A stretch of 5,968 bases of DNA from NCBI GenBank assembly GCA_003537495.1, contig DPSB01000159.1, positions 1-5,968 of the forward strand. Reading direction: 5' to 3'. Positions within the stretch are counted from its first letter, which is position 1. The number at the start of each line of letters is the position of its first letter. The translations under genes and the position numbers were made by a program. The stretch is from Cytophagales bacterium. Its GTDB lineage: Bacteria > Bacteroidota > Bacteroidia > Cytophagales > Cyclobacteriaceae. Below are positions 1 through 3,525 of the stretch, piece after piece. The notes under the pieces were generated by a model. The model ran no database searches. It was not told the DNA's origin and was given only the letters and a program-made list of their open reading frames with translations.

Positions 1-48
1 GCTTTTGCATCCATCATGCGCAAGCACAAAATCGTTACCCAATCATAA
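1..48 (+). CDS. C-terminal end of an unidentified protein (5' truncated by window edge)
   Basis: Frame 1 reads AFASIMRKHKIVTQS and ends at a TAA at 46-48. Only 15 residues are visible, too few to recognise a family. The call rests on a stop placed 5 bases before the GTG of the acyltransferase, a typical spacing for consecutive genes of one transcript, and on a lysine/arginine-containing tail of ordinary composition. The acyltransferase frame (frame 3) is also open to the left edge, so this short frame could be non-coding. The acyltransferase N-terminus as called already matches its family, which favours a separate upstream gene ending here. Confidence 0.45.
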   Translation, partial: AFASIMRKHKIVTQS

Positions 49-53
49 CTACA

Positions 54-1097
54 GTGTTTCAGAAATTTATTTATGAAACGCTTAGGCTATACTGCAAGGT
101 TGCGTTGTTTTTCTATTTCCGAAAGTGGCAAGTCAGAAAATTGGCACCTATACCTAACGGCCCGGTAATTTTTGTAGCCAATCATCAAAATGCTTTTTTA
201 GATGCAGTACTTGTGATCTGTAGTTCGCATCGCAACCCGTGGGCATTGGCGCGAGGGAATGTGTTTAAAAAGAAATGGGCCCATGCACTGCTTACCCTTA
301 TTCAGATGATGCCCGTGTACCGCTTTCGCGATGGATTTGATACCCTGCGCAAGAACGAAGCAATACTTGATCAATGTGCTAACTTATTAAAACAGGGAAA
401 GTCGGTATTGATTTTTGGCGAAGGCAATCATAACGAGCATTACAATTTGCGACCGTTGCAAAAAGGTTTTGTGCGAATGGCACAAGTTGCTTTACAACAA
501 AATACGGCTTTACAGATTGTACCCGTGGGCGTTCATTACGAAGCACATCGTCTTTTCCGATCGCGTGTGTTGGTAAGTTTTGGGGAAGCAATTCCGTTAA
601 CGAAAGATTTTTTTGATGAAAACCCTATACAACAAACCGAAGCCTTGCTAAAAGAAGTTGCGGCTAAGATTACTCCGTTAATTCTTTCCATACCCGAAAA
701 TAATTACGAAACTACCTGGCAGCGGCTTCAGGCAAACCGAAATTACTATGCTGATTTAGTTACACAATTAGAGCATGAACAACAGCTGGTGGATTCATTG
801 CCTGCTGATCCGCAGCCCCAACAACCAACACACAATAACGTATTACAGAAAATTCTCAATTTTTATTACACCATCAATCACTTGCCAGCAAGGACTGTAG
901 TGCGCAGCATTACCGGAATGCCAAAACTTGATCCGCAGTTTATAGGTTCTATAAAATTTGCGGCAGGTATTGTTGTAGTTCCAGCATTTTATGTTGTGCA
1001 GATTTCGCTGGTGGCTTTATTAAGTGGTTCGGTTTGGATTACACTTGGTTATGCAGCCAGCCTTCCGGTAAGTGTTGCATTGTTTAAACCTCATTGA
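54..1097 (+). CDS. Lysophospholipid/glycerophosphate acyltransferase family protein (PlsC-like domain), membrane-associated
   Basis: A 347-residue protein with a PlsC-type acyltransferase domain at about residues 30-210. Such enzymes transfer a fatty acyl group to (lyso)glycerophospholipids at the inner membrane face; the exact acceptor cannot be read from sequence. Visible blocks are NHQNAFLD (43-50), which holds the catalytic His44 and Asp50 with five residues between them rather than the classical four; MPVYR (86-90); FGEG (121-124, usually FPEG) followed by RPLQKG (133-138); and IVPVG (155-159). The longer H-to-D spacing is known in a branch of the superfamily that includes yeast glycerol-3-phosphate acyltransferases and many Bacteroidota proteins. 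A hydrophobic N-terminal helix (about 10-22) and two hydrophobic stretches near the C-terminus (about 301-323 and 325-344) suggest membrane anchoring. A glutamine- and proline-containing linker (about 240-262) separates the domain from this tail. The start is GTG; no in-frame ATG occurs before the catalytic motifs, and the N-terminus fits the family. Confidence 0.9.
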   Translation: MFQKFIYETLRLYCKVALFFYFRKWQVRKLAPIPNGPVIFVANHQNAFLDAVLVICSSHRNPWALARGNVFKKKWAHALLTLIQMMPVYRFRDGFDTLRKNEAILDQCANLLKQGKSVLIFGEGNHNEHYNLRPLQKGFVRMAQVALQQNTALQIVPVGVHYEAHRLFRSRVLVSFGEAIPLTKDFFDENPIQQTEALLKEVAAKITPLILSIPENNYETTWQRLQANRNYYADLVTQLEHEQQLVDSLPADPQPQQPTHNNVLQKILNFYYTINHLPARTVVRSITGMPKLDPQFIGSIKFAAGIVVVPAFYVVQISLVALLSGSVWITLGYAASLPVSVALFKPH

Positions 1098-2422
1098 ATT
1101 TCATTTTCCTGAAGAGAGATTCCATTCGCACTTAGCTCGGTAAGTATAGGTGAATAAAACTCAAACGTAACAGGAATAACTACCCCCACTGCCCGAAAAG
1201 TATTCTGCAACAAAAGTTTAGCCGCAATGCCCAGCGGCAATCCTACCGTTTTAGCCATTGCGGTTTGCACTTCATCGCTTCCTGTTGATGTGAGGTAAGC
1301 CTCTACACATTTTTGCTTGCCCTCAAGGTTGTAGCGAAAGCGGTGCCACATCACTATAAAATCTTTGTCGCCCGGAACAAGTTTCCAGCGTTTGTTCAGA
1401 ATATGTTCCAACACACGCGCAGGGCTACCTTCCAGCAAGCCAATCCTTTCATCGGAAAATAAACCACTCCATCGCAAGCGTTTTAATTCTTCACTGTCAG
1501 GTTGTAGCCTAAACAGGGTGCAGAGTTGTTTTTCAATTTCGTCATCAAAAGGCAAAAACGATTGTAAAAATTGTTGATGTGTCATCGCTTCAATGCCTGC
1601 CATTACAAAACTATCATCGCAACAACCCAACTGCACCAAAATATTCCATGCACTGCAATAACCTTGATTGCGTAACGTGCCACGAATCATGGTTTGAATA
1701 TTTTCTAACCGATAAGTTTCCAGGTATTTTAATGAATCGCGATTAGCGTAACCTTCATACGCACCAAAGCCGGGCACTACTACTGGTGTTGTTCGGGTAA
1801 ACAGTTGTTGATAGGGAATGTATCGGTATTTGCCATGTTGCAAAAACCGGGCGGTACCCTGCCCGGCCATTACTACGTTACGCGGATTCCACGTAAACTT
1901 ATACCGCCACGGATTTTCCGGATCGGTTTCCGGGGCAATCAACCCACCAGTAAACGATTCGAAGGAAGTAATCTCTGCACCCGAAGCTTTTATTCGATCT
2001 ACCACTTGCATCGCACTCATGTGATCGATACCCGGATCAAGACCACACTCGTTCAAAAAAAGCAAGCCCAGTTGTTTTGCTTCTGCATCAAATTGTTTCA
2101 TCTCTTCGGAAACATAACTGGCCGTTATCAAATGCTTCCGATATTTCAAACAAAGTTCGGCTGCTTTGGGATGTAAGTGTGCGGGCATTAATGAAATTAC
2201 CACATCTGCTGTTGCAATAGTGCCTGAGCTTGTTTCTGTGTCATCGATCGAAAAAGTTATCGCCTCCCCATTCGGATGATTGCCTACATGTGCCTGTGCA
2301 TGCTTAAGCACTACATCACCCACTGTTATTTTCCAGGCGTACTGAGTTGCCTGTTGCAGTAGATAGGCAATTAATGCAGCCGATGACCGGCCCGCCCCCA
2401 ATACCAGAATATTTTTATTCAT
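1091..2422 (-). CDS. Saccharopine dehydrogenase/reductase family protein (NAD(P)-binding plus C-terminal domain)
   Basis: A 443-residue protein, complete and of usual family length. It opens with a Rossmann nucleotide-binding motif, VLGAGRSSAAL (7-17). The diagnostic block NECGLDPGIDHMSAM (124-138) is characteristic of saccharopine reductase/dehydrogenase. Further family-like segments are NPWRYKFTWNPRNVV (170-184), the glycine-rich VPGFGAYEGYANRDS (216-230) and the RGTLRNQGY segment (248-256). The family interconverts saccharopine with glutamate and aminoadipate semialdehyde using NAD(P), in lysine metabolism in the cytoplasm. In bacteria the direction is usually degradative, but substrate and direction cannot be read here, and family members acting on other secondary amines exist. 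No lysine-ketoglutarate reductase partner lies in the window. The ATG is followed at once by the Rossmann strand (MNKNILVLGAG), which fixes the start. The 3' end overlaps the convergent acyltransferase by 7 bases. The gene is divergent from cdd across a 216-base region. Confidence 0.93.
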   Translation of the reverse strand: MNKNILVLGAGRSSAALIAYLLQQATQYAWKITVGDVVLKHAQAHVGNHPNGEAITFSIDDTETSSGTIATADVVISLMPAHLHPKAAELCLKYRKHLITASYVSEEMKQFDAEAKQLGLLFLNECGLDPGIDHMSAMQVVDRIKASGAEITSFESFTGGLIAPETDPENPWRYKFTWNPRNVVMAGQGTARFLQHGKYRYIPYQQLFTRTTPVVVPGFGAYEGYANRDSLKYLETYRLENIQTMIRGTLRNQGYCSAWNILVQLGCCDDSFVMAGIEAMTHQQFLQSFLPFDDEIEKQLCTLFRLQPDSEELKRLRWSGLFSDERIGLLEGSPARVLEHILNKRWKLVPGDKDFIVMWHRFRYNLEGKQKCVEAYLTSTGSDEVQTAMAKTVGLPLGIAAKLLLQNTFRAVGVVIPVTFEFYSPILTELSANGISLQENEIQ

Positions 2423-2519
2423 ATACTAGTCGTTTCTTTTTACGGTCATATAGAAATTCGCATATCGAAACTTATCTTCAAATTAATACATTATTAATAT
2501 CCGTTTATAACAGTTTGGT

Positions 2520-2539
2520 TTATGCTCATTTCAGCATAA
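2520..2539. repeat. Short hairpin: 7-bp inverted repeat with 6-base loop
   Basis: TTATGCT (2520-2526) and AGCATAA (2533-2539) are perfect reverse complements around the loop CATTTC. A further G-C pair (2518 with 2540) can form if T2519 is bulged. No gene ends nearby, since both neighbours start from this region, so a terminator role is unlikely. It could be an operator half-site pair or an untranslated-leader hairpin. A 7-bp repeat can also arise by chance in AT-rich DNA. Confidence 0.5.
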
Positions 2540-2550
2540 CAATTTTGAAA

Positions 2551-2598
2551 GAACTGCCAATTTAATGGAAATTGTAGGTAATATTTCGTTGGCAGTTC
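2551..2598. repeat. 10-bp perfect inverted repeat upstream of cdd, possible operator or leader hairpin
   Basis: GAACTGCCAA (2551-2560) and TTGGCAGTTC (2589-2598) are exact reverse complements separated by 28 bases. Inside the loop, GAAAT (2568-2572) can pair with ATTTC (2583-2587), giving a two-tier stem with a 7/1 internal loop and a 10-base terminal loop. The arms contain half the G and C of an otherwise AT-rich region. The right arm begins with the TTG of the candidate promoter before cdd, so a protein bound here would overlap RNA polymerase contacts. There is no T-run after the stem and no gene ending here, which argues against a terminator. Function is unknown. Confidence 0.65.
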
Positions 2599-2615
2599 AG
2601 GGTTTACTATATTTC
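2589..2615 (+). promoter_or_regulatory. Weak candidate Bacteroidota-type promoter for cdd
   Basis: TTG at 2589-2591 is followed after 16 bases by TATATTTC (2608-2615), which matches the Bacteroidota -7 consensus TAnnTTTG at all but the last position. The known spacing is usually slightly longer (about 17-23). If real, the transcript would start about 15-20 bases before the cdd ATG and leave only a very short leader. The match is weak and could be chance in AT-rich DNA. Confidence 0.25.
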
Positions 2616-2638
2616 TACTCTACCAATATGCAAAAGAT

Positions 2639-3109
2639 ATGAAGGGCATTGAAACATTTAAGAATCTGGAGGAATTGGATAACGAATCGAAATACCTGGT
2701 GCATAAAGCGAAAGAAGCCGCACATCATGCTTATGCACCTTATTCTAAATTTCATGTGGGTGCTGCACTCATGCTGGATGATGGAACGGTGATAACCGGG
2801 TCGAATCAGGAAAATGCATCGTACCCACTTTGCATGTGTGCCGAACGAGTAGCTTTATATGCCATGGCTTCGCTGCATCAAGGCAAATGCATTACTAAAA
2901 TGGCGGTGGTAGCACATAAAAAAAATCATAAAGAACTTGTAGCCGCGGCTTCGTGCGGAGCATGCAGGCAGGTAATGGCTGAGTTTGAAGAACGTCAGCA
3001 TAAACCCTATGAAGTAATTATGCATCATACCGATAGCCAGTGGATAAAATGCGCATCGGCCAGTTTATTATTACCTTTCATGTTTACCAGCCAAAGCTTA
3101 ACCGATTAG
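2639..3109 (+). CDS. cdd: Cytidine deaminase
   Basis: A 156-residue zinc enzyme that hydrolytically deaminates cytidine and deoxycytidine to the uridine forms in cytoplasmic pyrimidine salvage. The N-terminal block AYAPYSKFHVGAAL (31-44) holds the substrate-contacting Phe38. GSNQENASYPLCMCAER (54-70) holds Asn57 and Glu59 for ribose contact, zinc ligand Cys67 and catalytic Glu69. SCGACRQ (105-111) supplies zinc ligands Cys106 and Cys109. The three-cysteine zinc site and the length point to the short homotetrameric class. The C-terminus (LLLPFMFTSQSL) is the usual closing segment of this class. The ATG at 2639 gives a short N-terminal extension before the first conserved helix; no clear Shine-Dalgarno sequence precedes it. 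It is first in a plus-strand run, 21 bases before the SiaC-like gene. Nothing in its product suggests a functional tie to the following genes, so shared transcription may be incidental. Confidence 0.95.
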   Translation: MKGIETFKNLEELDNESKYLVHKAKEAAHHAYAPYSKFHVGAALMLDDGTVITGSNQENASYPLCMCAERVALYAMASLHQGKCITKMAVVAHKKNHKELVAAASCGACRQVMAEFEERQHKPYEVIMHHTDSQWIKCASASLLLPFMFTSQSLTD

Positions 3110-3130
3110 ACTCTTTTAATTTCTCTACCT

Positions 3131-3493
3131 GTGCAAAAATTAGAAATCAACTCAACAGACCTTACGCCTTCGGTAGTGCTTGATGCCTCTTCGCGAATAT
3201 TCAAATTTGAAGGACGTTCGCTAGCCGATAATCCGACAGACTTTTTTAAACCCATTCATGCCTGGTTTAAGGAGTATGTTCAAAAACCCAACCCGGTTAC
3301 GGTTGTTGTAACCCGTTTTGATTACATTAACACCGCCACACAACGCGAGTTGTTGGATATAATCAAAACGTTGGAAGCAACACCAGGAGCTAAGATGGTG
3401 TGGCAGTTTCTGGAAGATGATGAGGATATGGAAGAATGCGGACAGGAACTGGCACAATTGACTTCTTTACTTTTTGAATTTCAGCCGTATTAG
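3131..3493 (+). CDS. SiaC-family (DUF1987) regulatory phosphoprotein
   Basis: A 120-residue protein matching the DUF1987/SiaC family over its whole length: an opening beta strand (QKLEINSTDLTPSV), a phenylalanine- and glycine-rich hairpin (IFKFEGRS, 23-30), then the DFFKPIHAWFKEYV helix (37-50). An asparagine/threonine motif follows (YINTATQREL, 65-74), then a closing acidic WQFLEDDEDMEECGQ segment. In Pseudomonas, SiaC resembles anti-sigma-factor antagonists, is phosphorylated on a threonine (Thr68) by SiaB, dephosphorylated by SiaA, and when unphosphorylated activates the diguanylate cyclase SiaD. Here Thr68 or Thr70 in the NTAT motif is the likely equivalent phosphosite; the exact residue is inferred by position and context. 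The start is GTG at 3131; the family N-terminus begins directly there and no ATG lies near. No SiaA, SiaB or SiaD homologue is visible, so its partner is unknown. The next gene, 32 bases downstream, encodes the large ABC transporter. Confidence 0.88.
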   Translation: MQKLEINSTDLTPSVVLDASSRIFKFEGRSLADNPTDFFKPIHAWFKEYVQKPNPVTVVVTRFDYINTATQRELLDIIKTLEATPGAKMVWQFLEDDEDMEECGQELAQLTSLLFEFQPY

Positions 3494-3525
3494 GTTTACT
3501 TAGCAGGTAAAACTGCACTTGCCCC

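Larger units (their letters stand above)
2423..2638. other. Divergent intergenic region between the saccharopine dehydrogenase-family gene and cdd
   Basis: This 216-base stretch is AT-rich compared with the flanking genes and must carry the promoters of both divergent transcription units. It contains a short hairpin at 2520-2539, a longer inverted repeat at 2551-2598, and one weak Bacteroidota-type promoter candidate facing cdd. No convincing TAnnTTTG-type element was found for the minus-strand gene; the nearest matches (complements of 2467-2474 and 2479-2486) each have one mismatch and no well-placed upstream TTG. No recognised riboswitch was seen. Confidence 0.8.

Noticed and set aside
3..53. 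Possible N-terminal extension of the acyltransferase, since its frame is open to the left edge
   Set aside because: The extension has no ATG, GTG or TTG start within the window and is not family-like, while another frame ends at a stop 5 bases before the GTG.
379..591. Minus-strand 70-codon open frame inside the acyltransferase gene
   Set aside because: It is antisense to the catalytic domain; a shadow frame.
1805..2176. Plus-strand open frames (1805-2176, 1818-2024, 1365-1577) inside the saccharopine dehydrogenase-family gene
   Set aside because: They are antisense to a well-supported gene with diagnostic motifs, and their translations are not protein-like.
2347..2565. Plus-strand 72-codon open frame running from the dehydrogenase 5' end into the intergenic region
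   Set aside because: It overlaps the start of a solid gene antisense, has no recognisable domain, and ends inside the inverted-repeat region.
2628..2642. Four-codon mini-frame (MQKI, then TGA) overlapping the cdd ATG by ATGA
   Set aside because: It is too short to be more than chance, and no ribosome-binding signal supports a leader peptide.
3494..3525. Small inverted repeats (TTTAC/GTAAA, GCAG/CTGC) between the SiaC-like gene and the transporter
   Set aside because: The stems are only 4-5 bp, mutually exclusive and lack a T-run, so they do not support a terminator or a regulatory hairpin.
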